A stretch of 64,000 nucleotides of DNA, from assembly GCA_004369085.1 (NCBI GenBank), contig ML210158.1, forward strand, positions 186,001 to 250,000, written 5' to 3'. The translations under genes and the position numbers were made by a program. This document shows, one piece after another, positions 1 to 9,954 of this stretch. Every line of letters starts with the position of its first letter. Positions within the stretch are counted from its first letter, which is position 1. The notes under the pieces were generated by a model. That model worked only from the letters and a program-made list of their open reading frames with translations, searched no databases and was not told the origin of the DNA. The stretch comes from Coprinopsis marcescibilis (taxonomy: Eukaryota > Basidiomycota > Agaricomycetes > Agaricales > Psathyrellaceae).

Positions 1-457
1 TAGTGGTGTGCAGGAAAAGCCCAGGACTCCTTTATCTAGGTATGAAAATACCGGCGTAAGCTTGTCGCCAATTCTCAGTCCGTGAGGCCCATTGGCTTGC
101 ATTCATACGTCGTATTTGATTTGCGCTCACTGGCGCCCAACCGTGGAACCTTGTTTCCCATATTCGTTGTTCCTTGCCACGACATGGTTCTCTGCGACAG
201 AAAGCCTGCTGATGAATCGAAGCGGAATGGTCTCAGCCGACAAAGGGAGCTTCGAATAACTATGTGTATGTCTCGCTGATGTCATCCTTCGGCAAAAGAG
301 ACATGAGGACAGAGTTGCCGAATGATACAATTTTTGCAAGCACTGCACTATACTGGACGGCCAACACATAAATACTGTCCTATCTGGACCGCAGTTTCTT
401 GAAAACGCTTGCCCTTATACCCTGCGATCTCTAAAACTGGTTAGGTCCTTGGATTAA
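1..457. other. Left-edge intergenic sequence
   Basis: Only short overlapping frames without homology are visible. The last part is presumably the promoter of the Frag1-like gene that starts at 458. Confidence 0.5.
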
Positions 458-1444
458 ATGTATCGGGTGACTTTGGAAAGGAGACATTGGATGTATGTAT
501 GGATTCCCATCCTTACGTCGATAGTGTGGTTTGGTGAGTAGGTTGCGCTAGTTCTGGAGGCGTTTTTTGACATTTTGTGCTCGTTTTAGGCATGTTGTGG
601 GCCATGATGATTGTATGGCTCGCATCTGGACAGCCAAAGTACCCCTCGCAAGATGGCAGGATCGCCTATATATCCGATATTGGCGCGAGCTATCTTAAGC
701 CATTGTTCGTTGCGGGTTGCTCGTTCACTGCAGTTGGCTTCTCCCTGTGTTTGATTGTTGAGAGGTACCTCAGGTATTCCGGAAGGTGAGTACTCTGCAC
801 TCTCGTCTTCTGGTGGGCTTAACCACTCATCTATGAATGCATGATGTGCACAGATTATTGCCACACATGCGCAAGAGGGAAAAGATTCTCAGTACTTTGG
901 CTGTCCTCGGTGCAATGTTGGGAGGATGTGGTTTGATTCTGCTCTCTGTCTTCGACACGATGAGGTATCCTTCAGTACATCGAGTATTTCTACTCGTTTT
1001 CATGGCTGGAGTCGCTCTCAGCGCCATATTCACGTGTGTGGAGGTATTAGCGGGCTTTCTCTCCCGGCTCAAGCTGTGTCGCTGATGACATCTCTGCACA
1101 GTACCGTTGGATCAGCAAGGACTTTGTCTTCGCCAAGGAGCTGCGCGCGGCTTACTGGTCCAAGGCCATAATCGTCACCATTCTAATATGCCTGTCTATC
1201 GCATTTGCAATCACTCTTTTCACTGCTTCTGATGTTGGAGGTATGTTCGCCGATTTTGAGCATCAGAAAACGGCGATTGACGTTGCACCAAGCTGTATTG
1301 GAATGGCTCATTTCCTTCTCGTTCACCGCATATATCATGTCCTATTTCTTCGACCTGCGGATGTCGAAAGGACGATATAAAGGAGAGCTCCATGCGAGCG
1401 TGGACATGTCACAAGTTTTGCAACGCACTTCTAGCGATTCATAA
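458..1444 (+). CDS. Frag1/DRAM/Sfk1-family multi-pass membrane protein
   Basis: Five exons join cleanly at GT-AG introns: 458-533, 590-785, 854-1043, 1102-1240 and 1293-1444. The start is the ATG at 458, which puts a charged leader (MYRVTLERRHW) before the first hydrophobic segment. The spliced protein is about 250 residues with roughly six hydrophobic helices. It carries typical family features: a conserved ISDIGA segment after the first helix and a YFFDLRM segment at the end of the last one. Family members include yeast Sfk1 (plasma-membrane lipid asymmetry and PI4-kinase function) and animal DRAM/FRAG1. The exact role here is inferred only from family membership. The neighbouring C2-domain gene is convergent, with its stop at 1690. 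Confidence 0.85.
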
Positions 1445-1689
1445 TTCATAAATATGCAAGGACATTGACGGACGGACTAGTCTACTTACATCTAACTTAT
1501 CTCGCTACTAGCAGTAATCTGCGTTGGGTATTTCTAATCATCACGAACGGACACTTTATGTGACATCGGTGCTTTCTGTTGCTCTTCCGAAATAAATAAA
1601 CTATTCTTGGTATACTACAATTTGGAAGAGGAAGTTGACAGTACGGAGATATGGTAATTCAGCCATTCTCCTTGATTATATGGCTTTTT

Positions 1690-3487
1690 TCACGACATAT
1701 TGAGCTCTTTATCGAGCTGCATAGCAAGTTCCATATCCTTCAGTTCCTGTTCCCTTCTCCGCGCAGCCTCCTTCTCGTACCACTTCAGTTCGCTAACTCT
1801 GCGGTCGTCTGGAGACGGTTGACGAGGAGGCGTCTGCACAGGAGGCGTCTGCACAGGTGTCTGAACAGGAGGCGTCTGAGCAGGAGGCTTGGGAGGAGAT
1901 GCCGGAAGGATGTTTGGAGGACTCCGTGCGTCCCGTGCATCTCGTGTGGCTCCAGGCGGCAATGGAAGGGGTGTCTGGTATCGTACGCGCAATGACGGGT
2001 CGTCGCGAGGGTCCGAAGCTTGACGTACTGGGCGGTACGGGGCTACATGTGGGGGGCTTACATGGTTGAATGGTTGGGAGTATGACCCAGGAGATGTCGA
2101 TGGCATCGGGAATGCGAACCCTCCCGCAGGCGAAGCATTGTTAGAGGCGCCATGGTCTGTTGTCCAGATTATCGATGGTGCTGAAGAATTGTCGATACCA
2201 TAGGGTGGTGTATATTGAGGAGGAACTGGCGTGTGGGCCGGTTGATACTGGGCTGAATGGTGCTGTTGTGGTGGGTAATGGCCCGGGGGTACTGGGGTGT
2301 GCGACTGCGGTGGGTATTGAGGAACCGTAGGTTGAGACTGCGGGGGATATTGCGGAACCGGAGTGTGTGATTGTGGAGGTTGCCCATACGATGGAGCCGT
2401 GGTTGGTCCTGGTGTGTGAGTATTGTAGACTGGAGGAACTGGCGTTGAAGATGTGAGGTATGGATTTGGTGCCGGGGTGCCTGCCGATGCTGTGCGATGG
2501 TGCGACGGGCGCACACCTGTCAAATAAGGGTTTGATTTCGGCGGGGAGGTTCCTGAATTTGCTTGAACAGGACTTTGCAGGCGATTGGGAGAGGATGTGA
2601 TAATTGGGTCAGATATTGGCCTTGGAACTGTAGGTACAGCTCCTGGTCGAAGGAAGGTGGGAACAGGAGCATTGCTTGGGCGCCGATGGTCTGAATACGG
2701 CTGGGCTGGGCTGCTGGGATAGGCGGAAAGCCTTGGGTCTGCAGTGCCGTTCGATCCTTGTCGTAGTGGCTTCATAACTGGCGCGTCGAGAATCGTATCA
2801 AGCGTAGCCACTGGACGCGACAACCTCTCCGACGGGGACAATTTGGAAGGTCGACGCATTAGCCCAGCTCCACCCTGAGGTACTAACAAGCCTCCACCAT
2901 GGGTATTGGCAGGCTTGTTAGCATAGGCGTTCGCAACGGGCTTCGGATCGATGGCCTGAGGGGGCGGGGCCGCGCCTGGAGGCGGCGGTCCGTTGGCATA
3001 ATAGGTCATTTCGAGGTACAAGTCCCCGCGGATAACGCCATCCACATTGAGTGGGATCCAATCTAAGTGAACGTTTAAGCTCTTATGACTGGGCAGATTG
3101 CGGGATCAAGTCGACTTACCATCGAATTCTCCAGTCCTCAACGTTTCGGATATGTCGATTGATCCTTTTCCGAGCAAGTCGTCTGACCGCGGCTCCTTCG
3201 ACCAGCAGGATACTTCCAATGTCCTGAACTTCTTCCCCGTACTCTTCAGGATTGGAATCCGAAACTCTTGATCCCACACCGGGTGTTGCCCACCCTTGAT
3301 CTCCACATTCGTTGTCTTCTCAACACCTTCGCAGCACTCAGAAAGATTGGTCTCTCAATGCCGACGGTGACTCACCATTCAACGAGATTTTGGCGAAAGC
3401 ATCTTGCTTGCGAAACTTGTGCTTGTCGTTCAAGTTTCGCGCCTTGAGGACTACGACGATGAGCGTTCCGATCTCGTCTTGCGACAT
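1690..3487 (-). CDS. C2-domain protein with proline-rich tail (Inn1/Fic1 'ingression'-like)
   Basis: Three exons on the minus strand (3487-3376, 3326-3120, 3062-1690) give exactly 563 codons plus stop. Residues 1-120 form a C2 domain: MSQDEIGTLIVVVLKARNL at the start, HPVWDQEF in the middle, and a final strand containing GDLYLEMTYY. The rest is a long low-complexity tail rich in Pro, Gln and Ser, with repeated YPPQ and HTPVP units (about 2270-2370) and TPPVQTP repeats near the end. It closes with a charged helix containing KWYEKEAARRREQEL. An N-terminal C2 domain followed by PxxP-type motifs is the layout of yeast Inn1 and fission yeast Fic1, which link the cytokinetic ring to septum synthesis. 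That role is inferred. The start is the only ATG upstream of the first C2 strand. Confidence 0.8.
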
Positions 3488-4021
3488 CGCTACAGGTAGT
3501 GGGACCTTCTAAAAGACCTTCGAAGGAGAGTCGCGCCTGACTCAATAATGCGGTTAGCCACAAAAGTCTGGGTCGAGGGTTGGGGGTTTAGGCAAGCGCT
3601 GTGATCTGGAGAGTATCGCGGTTAAAGCAGAGAACCTATGCGCAGTATTTAGAATCAAGTAATTCCCTGGGGATGCTGAGGGAACTGCCCCGTATAGCCC
3701 GAGGCTGTTGTCGTTGCACTTGCGGAAGCCAAGGGTAAGCTGCCCATCAAGGAAATACTGTGCGGCCGTAAAGAACATGCACAATCTTGTTGGGCAAGCC
3801 AATTGTTTGGCCAGCCACCAATTCAAAAGTTCATGGTCCACAACATTCCATTCCGCAAGCACCAGCTACTGATATACTACTCCCTATTATCTATTAAGGA
3901 ATAATGATAGCCTCCAGTAACGGCTTTCAGAGCATCGATTCTCTGCGACGTCCAAGTTTCTTGTCAGGACAATATTGAATCAAATTAGGGTGTGGGTGAT
4001 AGATATTCTACGAAATTGGAG
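3488..4021. other. Intergenic, C2 gene promoter and synthetase A 3' region
   Basis: This stretch separates the 5' end of the C2 gene from the 3' end of the first siderophore synthetase. It probably holds the C2 gene promoter. It may also hold a short last exon of the synthetase: after the conserved splice donor at 4060, one acceptor would give a stop at 3927. An open frame at 3554-3862 has no recognisable homology. Confidence 0.4.
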
Positions 4022-6086
4022 TCAGATGTAAAACCAGAAAGACAAAGGAAATGCACATACATCCCGGTAAGAGTCCTGAATCCGCATACGCATAAAGCAT
4101 TTCGATTCGACAGCATGACTACTAGGCGACAACCACAGCTTCTTCAATTCGTGGTCTGGTGGAATTGCCGCGTTCATGTGCCTTCGTAATATCTCCCAGC
4201 CGATACCGCTAGAGTGCAGATCGAGAAGTCGAATTAAGCGCTGGATATGATTGTGCACATATGTGTGATAGAATTTCGGGTATATTTGTTGCAGTGTCTC
4301 CGTAGCGATGCAGTGCTTCGGTAAGAACTGGAAGTCGATGCCGGTAGATTTCCGTAATGTTGGTGGATGTATTCGCAGACCTCCCAAGTCTCGAAGAACA
4401 AATCCAATTATCTGGCGCGTGGACTTGTCTACCCTCAGGAGCATGTTTTGCGCATGTGCCTCAAAGGCCACTCCGTTCTGCACCAGGGCGGGCAGTACCG
4501 CTTTGCATGACAGCTCAATGTACCTGGTTGTTGATGAGTAACGTACGCGCGCGCAGGTGGACAACTAAAGACAGACCTATCAAGAAACTCGACGCGCTTA
4601 CGTTCGGTATCCAGGCCAAAGACGTGAACAACTGCGGGGACCCCAGTCGGCGTGTTCGAGTGGTCTGTTTCAAGAAGCGCTGCGATCACAATCACGTTTT
4701 CGGTGGGCTTCGGTTCGTATTCGTTACGGATGACAGCCGTAAAGTGTTTCTGTACTTCAGGGTCTTCATGCCTGATGACGGCACTCGAGGGCTCCGTTTC
4801 AACTACAAGAATCGAGTGGTCTATGGCCAGCTTGGGGACAATGTCGGAGAAGCGTGGACCAAAGTCGGCGGTGAAGTGGGAGATCGTCCTCAGAGCCGAC
4901 GAAATCTTAACTCCCACGGATAATTTCAATGCGTGCCCTGGAAGTTCGGGTAGGATCACTGTCCTAAAGTATATTGTTAGCTTCGTCACACGTGTAGTAC
5001 GGGAGAGCTCACCGGATGCTTGACTGGGCCATAGCTTTAAGATGAACCTGCGGTGGGAGAATTTTGAGGTCCCCAAAAAGTTTCTTGATGTTTGGAACTT
5101 GCAGCTCGTGGACTGGCATATACACGTAGCTAGAACAGTCCAGCTCGATGCCCGACTTTGCCGCCGCGGATTTTGCCACCGAGTTACTAATTCCCTTGAA
5201 GGCGCCACGAATGTCAAGTCTGTTCTTTGGTACTTGAACGAACCGGATCAGAGGTCGGTACCAGTCGTAGTCGATGCTACCCAGAGGAAGTAATCTGGCG
5301 CGATGCATCTGTAGCCAAGATTAGCGAGATCAATTTCATTTTGGATCGCTTACCGGGTGCGTTGGATGCCCAGCTACCAAACTTTGTTCCCACTCTATTG
5401 AAGAGGACTGCAGGGTTGGACATGGCGGTGGGTTGAGATAGGCCTTGTCTGTGCGAGATAAATACATGACAGGAGCGTTTCTGAAGGCGCTTACATTGGT
5501 ACTTCATGGAATTCAGCAATTCGGTCGCGATCGTTGCTTTCATCGGGTCCTTGATACCTACGCTGTTCGCAAATTTGTGCCAAATCAAAGCAGGATCTTC
5601 CGTTTGACGCAGCGAGCAACTGGCCAGCTGCCATGTCGGGGTGTTCAGAAGAGAAAGGAGACGTTCGGATGTCTCATCCTGGATTGAATCTACATGAGCA
5701 CATTCGACCTATAACTGTGCGAAAGGACTCACTCCACTTCCACATTCAGCCCCTTTCTTCACGCATTCGTAAATGTATGGGGTCATGTCCAGTGGATCCA
5801 CTAGTCCGATGGGCGTCCCAATGTCGGTTGCCTGCTTAAGCACTGGTCGGGTACGCAAAGGAATGATCGCAAAAATGTGGTCGGGTCCGAAGGGTGGAGA
5901 GGGGCGACCGTTTCCTTTGGAGTGATTGAGAGACATGATGATCATAACCCCAGGAGAGAACTTGGAACTAGAAACTGGGACGTAAAAGGCCGGCATCAAA
6001 GCTTCAGTGACGAGGCAGGAAATGAGCCTCGACAGAACAGCAAATGCAGCATGCTTTTCGGGTAGGAGCCCGCTTCCAGAAGACAT
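4022..6086 (-). CDS. IucA/IucC-family NIS siderophore synthetase (copy A)
   Basis: Six exons (6086-5733, 5678-5495, 5448-5354, 5308-5013, 4963-4577, 4523-4061) join in frame to 593 codons, the usual size of NIS synthetases. These enzymes use ATP to adenylate a carboxylate such as citrate and condense it with an amine or alcohol. Landmarks in order: N-terminal helix RLISCLVTEAL; ATP-site motif GHPTHP, split from its following MHRAR by an intron; PVHELQ, where bacterial homologues usually have HPW/Q; SSALRT nucleotide-binding motif; catalytic EAHAQN; and RDLGG. The C-terminal FhuF-like part is present (HNHIQRLIRLLDL, KCFMRMR). Start: ATG at 6086, just before the conserved N-terminal helix. After CFMRMR..YRD there is a GTATGT donor at 4060; reading through gives a stop at 4022, but a short final exon ending near 3927 is equally possible. 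The donor of intron 5 (GTCTGT) is weak. It is a tandem paralogue of the gene at 7320-9458. Confidence 0.85.
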
Positions 6087-6573
6087 GGAAGTACGAGTTG
6101 ACAAGGGAGGGCAGAGGCGCGAAGTTATTTGACGCTCTCCGATGACAAACAAATAGTCAAACTGCGACGAGGGTTTCTAATAGGTCTCTGCCTTGGCACG
6201 CTGCATCCACAATGATCAGCCGATGCACCAGTCCAGTGGGCGAATACTAGCGTACAACGTGTACTTGGTGCCCGATTCAATTGAGATTGTGAGAAGACCT
6301 ATTTCTGAACCTATCTGACAAGTTCACCAAGTGTCAGTGTGTCTTTAAAAAATATTAGAAATTGGGCACCTGTTCGTGGAAATGAGAATCAGATGCGTTG
6401 TGTCCGCCTGCCGCTCCCGATGCCCAAAGGATCAACAACGGAAGAATTTCGCCCTTCGTCTAGTGCAACACAGTGGCGGTTTATGAGTTGAATTTGGCGA
6501 ATTGAATGAATCGATTTCGGCTGTCGGGGGACTAAATCGGGGTCGGGGGTCGGATTCCTATACATCGCACGTT

Positions 6574-6582
6574 ATCTGATAA
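6574..6582 (+). promoter_or_regulatory. Candidate iron-responsive GATA-factor site 1 (ATCTGATAA)
   Basis: The nine bases match ATCWGATAA, the extended site described for fungal iron-regulating GATA factors of the SreA/Sre/Urbs1/Cir1 group. The flanking bases TTATC make GATAA readable on both strands. It lies about 490 bp upstream of the ATG of synthetase A. Binding is inferred from the sequence match and the neighbouring genes. Confidence 0.5.
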
Positions 6583-6604
6583 GCAAATTTGACGACATGG
6601 TTTA

Positions 6605-6613
6605 ATCTGATAA
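6605..6613 (+). promoter_or_regulatory. Candidate iron-responsive GATA-factor site 2 (ATCTGATAA)
   Basis: This is an identical nine-base match in the same orientation, exactly 31 bp (about three helical turns) from site 1. Paired, phased sites suit a two-zinc-finger GATA factor or a dimer. I did not find a second such pair in the divergent region at 9459-9954. Confidence 0.5.
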
Positions 6614-7319
6614 GATCCTGACAATTGGCCTCGGCCCTCCGCAGCCTTCAGGTACCAGGAGCCGCATAGAACGTTCCCGGTCTCACGGAAGGTCACTCGT
6701 GAGCAAGAGCGCGAACCAGGGTATGTGGCGAGCACCAGCCATAGCCGCGACGACTAGCACGAGCAGCCAGCCTGTATGATCAGAACGTGCGTCAGTCTAT
6801 CTGGGGTGCGATCCACTGACAAGAATTGAATACTCTTCACGTATACTTTACAGTTCCCATGAGATGTCCGTTGTCGACTCAGGGTCTGCATCACGTTGAG
6901 CACCGTTACAAATTGGTCTTGTGAGATCCAACCTTGAGGTGTCCTTTCTTTGCGGATGAAGTGGGAACATGGTATCACGTATGTTTTCGTATATTGGTAG
7001 TCGAACGAAGGGCCGATGCATAATGGAGATAGAGGCGAAAAGCAACTCATAACACAACAAAGGAGAAGTAGGGCGGTCAAGTTCAAGATGAATGACGTTT
7101 CAAACGCGCTGGAGAATTCGAAGTCCGCCGGAGTGATCCTTCCCCACACATCGGAGTCACTGAGTGGCTAATAGTAAGTGAAAAGTAGTACCTGGAAGAC
7201 CGGTATCCTTGTCGCACAGTCACCATTTCTCAGAGTCTGGCTCTCCTAGATGTACTCCCATTATCCTCGACCCCGACCCCACGATAGTGTATTAAGTTGG
7301 GGAAGGGCCCATGCAAATG

Positions 7320-9458
7320 CTAGATAAGATGAATGAACGACTGATGATAACGGTCAATGAGATTTGGACATACATGACGGTACATCCCCGACAATCTCAT
7401 CCTCATAAAGCATTTCCCAGGTAAAGTCGTCCTCGAGGGCGAAAGCCACGCGTGGTACAGAGGATGCGAGCTCGGTATATTGGCTCTTAGTTGGGCCCTG
7501 ACCAGCGCCCATCCCTTACCGTTGTAGTGGAGGTCGAGCACTCGAATGAGCTGCTGAAGGTGGTTGTGAAACACGGTGTGGTACATCCTTGTGTAGACAT
7601 CATCCAGATCAGGGGAGATGATGGAATGACCTTCGATGAAGTCAATGTCTACTCCTGTTGTCTCTTTCAACGTCGGTGGATGCACCCGAATTCCGCCAAA
7701 GTCCCGGATGATGAAGCCTATTAATTCCTTGGTTTGAATGTCGAACCTTGCCACACAATTTTGCGGGTGACACTCGAAGCCAACTCCATTGTATAGCACC
7801 GTTGGCAAAAACGCGCGGAAAAAAACATCCAAAAATCTAATCATGGTGATAAGCGCCTATTATTGCCTGAGACCGGAATAGACTCACTTCTCCAGCCAGC
7901 GAAGACGTTTTTCTTCGGTGTCCAAGTCGAAAATGCGGATCACAGGAGGAACATTGCCGTGTAAGCCACTATGGCCGTTTTCGACTAGTGAAGTGCAAAC
8001 GATAAGTCGCTCCTTGTGGTCCTCGCTTATTCCCTCGTGATATTCTCGGATTAGAGCCGCACAATGCTTCGCAATTTCGCCGTCAGGATTTGAATGAACC
8101 ACGCTCGCAAGTTCTTTGGCCACTGTTACTATGTTGGGGTCCAATCGGAGAGCTGGTACGACTCGGGTAGAAAACCGTGGTCCTAAGTAAGCAGATTCGG
8201 GCGAAATAGTGCGGACAGCAGATGTCAGCTTGATTCCAACGGCGAGTTTTAGGTGAAGGTGTCGGTATGCGTCGGGCACCACTACAGATCTAAGCTTTTT
8301 CAGCTGCTAGTCGAAAAAGTGGAAGAATCTAAGCTCACCGTAGACTTTGCTGCGCATGAAGAGGAAGGGAGAACTCGGCGGGATAAATGCTTGCTTCGGC
8401 GAACTTGTCCTTGATGTGATAAACCTGAAGTTCATGAATCGGAATCACAATGTGATCTTCTGGTACTACCATCTTCTTGCCAGATCTTTCCTCGATCACT
8501 GACAAAAGTGGTGCAAGAAGTTCCTCAAAATTGTAGGTAACTTTAAGGACCGATTTTGGCACGGCGATAAACCTTAGCATGGGGCGAAGGAGATCAAATT
8601 CACCAGGCTTGAACTGGGGGACTGGAGCGAGGAATCTACGGGTCTTATGCATCTTGGTTTCTATGCCTTAGTTCAAGCTCAAATGTTGGTGCATTCCCGT
8701 AACTCACCGGATGTGTTGGGTGTCCTTGAACAATGGATTGCTCCCATACCACACTCGAGTCTTCAAACTGGGGTACGGGTGGTGGATGTTTAAAAGAATG
8801 CTCTAAGTATGTGTGTTATGAAGGGTAAATAGACTGTGTGAGTTAAGTCATACCTTGCCATTCCACAGAACTCGAGAATTCTGATTCGATATCACGACTA
8901 AGAGCGGCGTCGACACCAATGCTATGTGCGAATTTACGCCACAGCGGGGTCGGGTCCAGAGTTTGAACGAGTCGTACAAGATGTGTGTTGGACCATGCCC
9001 CCGACTCGAGGATGCTGAGAATCGAGGAGGCCTTACGTCCGTGATGAGGCACTCGAAACCAAATCGACAAGATGTGCTCAGCTTACCTCAAGATTCTCGT
9101 TATTCACCGGTTGGCCCGTTCCCTGTTCATCTGCCATTAAAATAACTGGCAACATGTCCAACGGGTCAAGTAGGGTTATTCTCCTTGCCCCAGAAGGATC
9201 GCCTGCCCCTTCTCCAAGAACAGGTTCATGGTGGAGTGGGATGATAGCTAGGATCCCGAGGACGTCGAGTAGTTTGCCGGAAAGTTTGATCGCAGCAAAG
9301 CCAGAGCTAGATCGCGTTACGTGACGATAGTAGAGTGCATCTACCAAAGACTCCGTGACAAGGCAAGAAAGGAGCCGTGCAGAGGTCGCGAAGTGAGCCC
9401 GATCGGTGGGATTCAAGACCGCCAGACGAGAGTAATCGAGCCCAGACTTGACTGCCAT
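7320..9458 (-). CDS. IucA/IucC-family NIS siderophore synthetase (copy B)
   Basis: Exons on the minus strand: 9458-9087, 9031-8854, 8803-8708, 8652-8339, 8289-7888 and 7836-7374. Motifs parallel copy A: RLLSCLVTESL, GHPTHP followed by MHKTR, PIHELQ, TSAVRT, catalytic ECHPQN (EAHAQN in copy A), RDFGG and KCFMRMR. Intron positions correspond to copy A, and exon 6 is 463 nt in both, so the two arose by tandem duplication of an intron-bearing gene. Two points are unresolved. First, exon 2 to exon 3: a canonical splice at 8853 leaves the frame off by one; a GC-AG donor at GCAAGG just upstream, with an acceptor two bases further in, would restore it, otherwise this is a frameshift. Second, the C-terminus: GTATGT at the same place as in copy A suggests a final short exon, possibly with its stop at 7168; reading through ends at 7320. 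Start: ATG at 9458, just ahead of the conserved N-terminal helix. Confidence 0.8.
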
Positions 9459-9954
9459 GGTTGGTGGAGAGATCGTGGGGGGCCCCGCAGAGACTGAAAG
9501 GTTTTAAAGCAGGGTACACCGGTTAGATCACTTTACAATGTCATAGGTGAGAATTCCAAATGAAATGCCCATGTCACTGAAATTTGGCAGAGCCATTAGC
9601 CCAGGAACCCCGGCGGATTCGGGTGATCGACTGTCTGCTCGTTTCCTTGGCACGGACCAAATCTGAGAATTAGCCGGCCGGTGTGAAGCCGAACTGTGGG
9701 CACTGCCAGCAGCGACAAATAAGGATCACCTAATCAGGCTGACCATGTGCGAACTGCTCTCGGAACCCATCCGAAATGGTTCGCTATCAGTACAACGTTG
9801 GTCTGGCGTCATTTCTCCAGCAGGCTCACAACATCTTCCTGGCAATTACCAGCTTCAAAATCAGAATGATATCACATCGGCTGCTTACCGTGCCCAAAAT
9901 ATTTAAAGAATCTCAACCCACCACTGGTTGACCCAAATTTCTCCTGTCTGTGCC
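9459..9954. promoter_or_regulatory. Divergent promoter region, synthetase B / ABCC exporter
   Basis: A stretch of 496 bp separates two head-to-head start codons, so it must hold both promoters. It contains a TGATATCA palindrome near 9867 and a single TGATAG on the minus strand near 9790. Neither is a full ATCWGATAA site. Confidence 0.5.

Larger units (their letters stand above)
6087..7319. other. Intergenic region between the two synthetases
   Basis: This is the 5' region of synthetase A and the 3' region of synthetase B. It contains the paired ATCTGATAA sites listed separately. An open frame at 6754-7149 on the minus strand begins without an ATG and resembles nothing I know. A possible last exon of synthetase B (stop at 7168) lies at its right side. 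Confidence 0.45.

Noticed and set aside
6087..6152. N-terminal extension of synthetase A
   Set aside because: It starts at TTG; the ATG at 6086 lies directly before the helix conserved in copy B.
6754..7149. Open frame between the two synthetases
   Set aside because: No ATG at its start, no recognisable domain and no splice partners.
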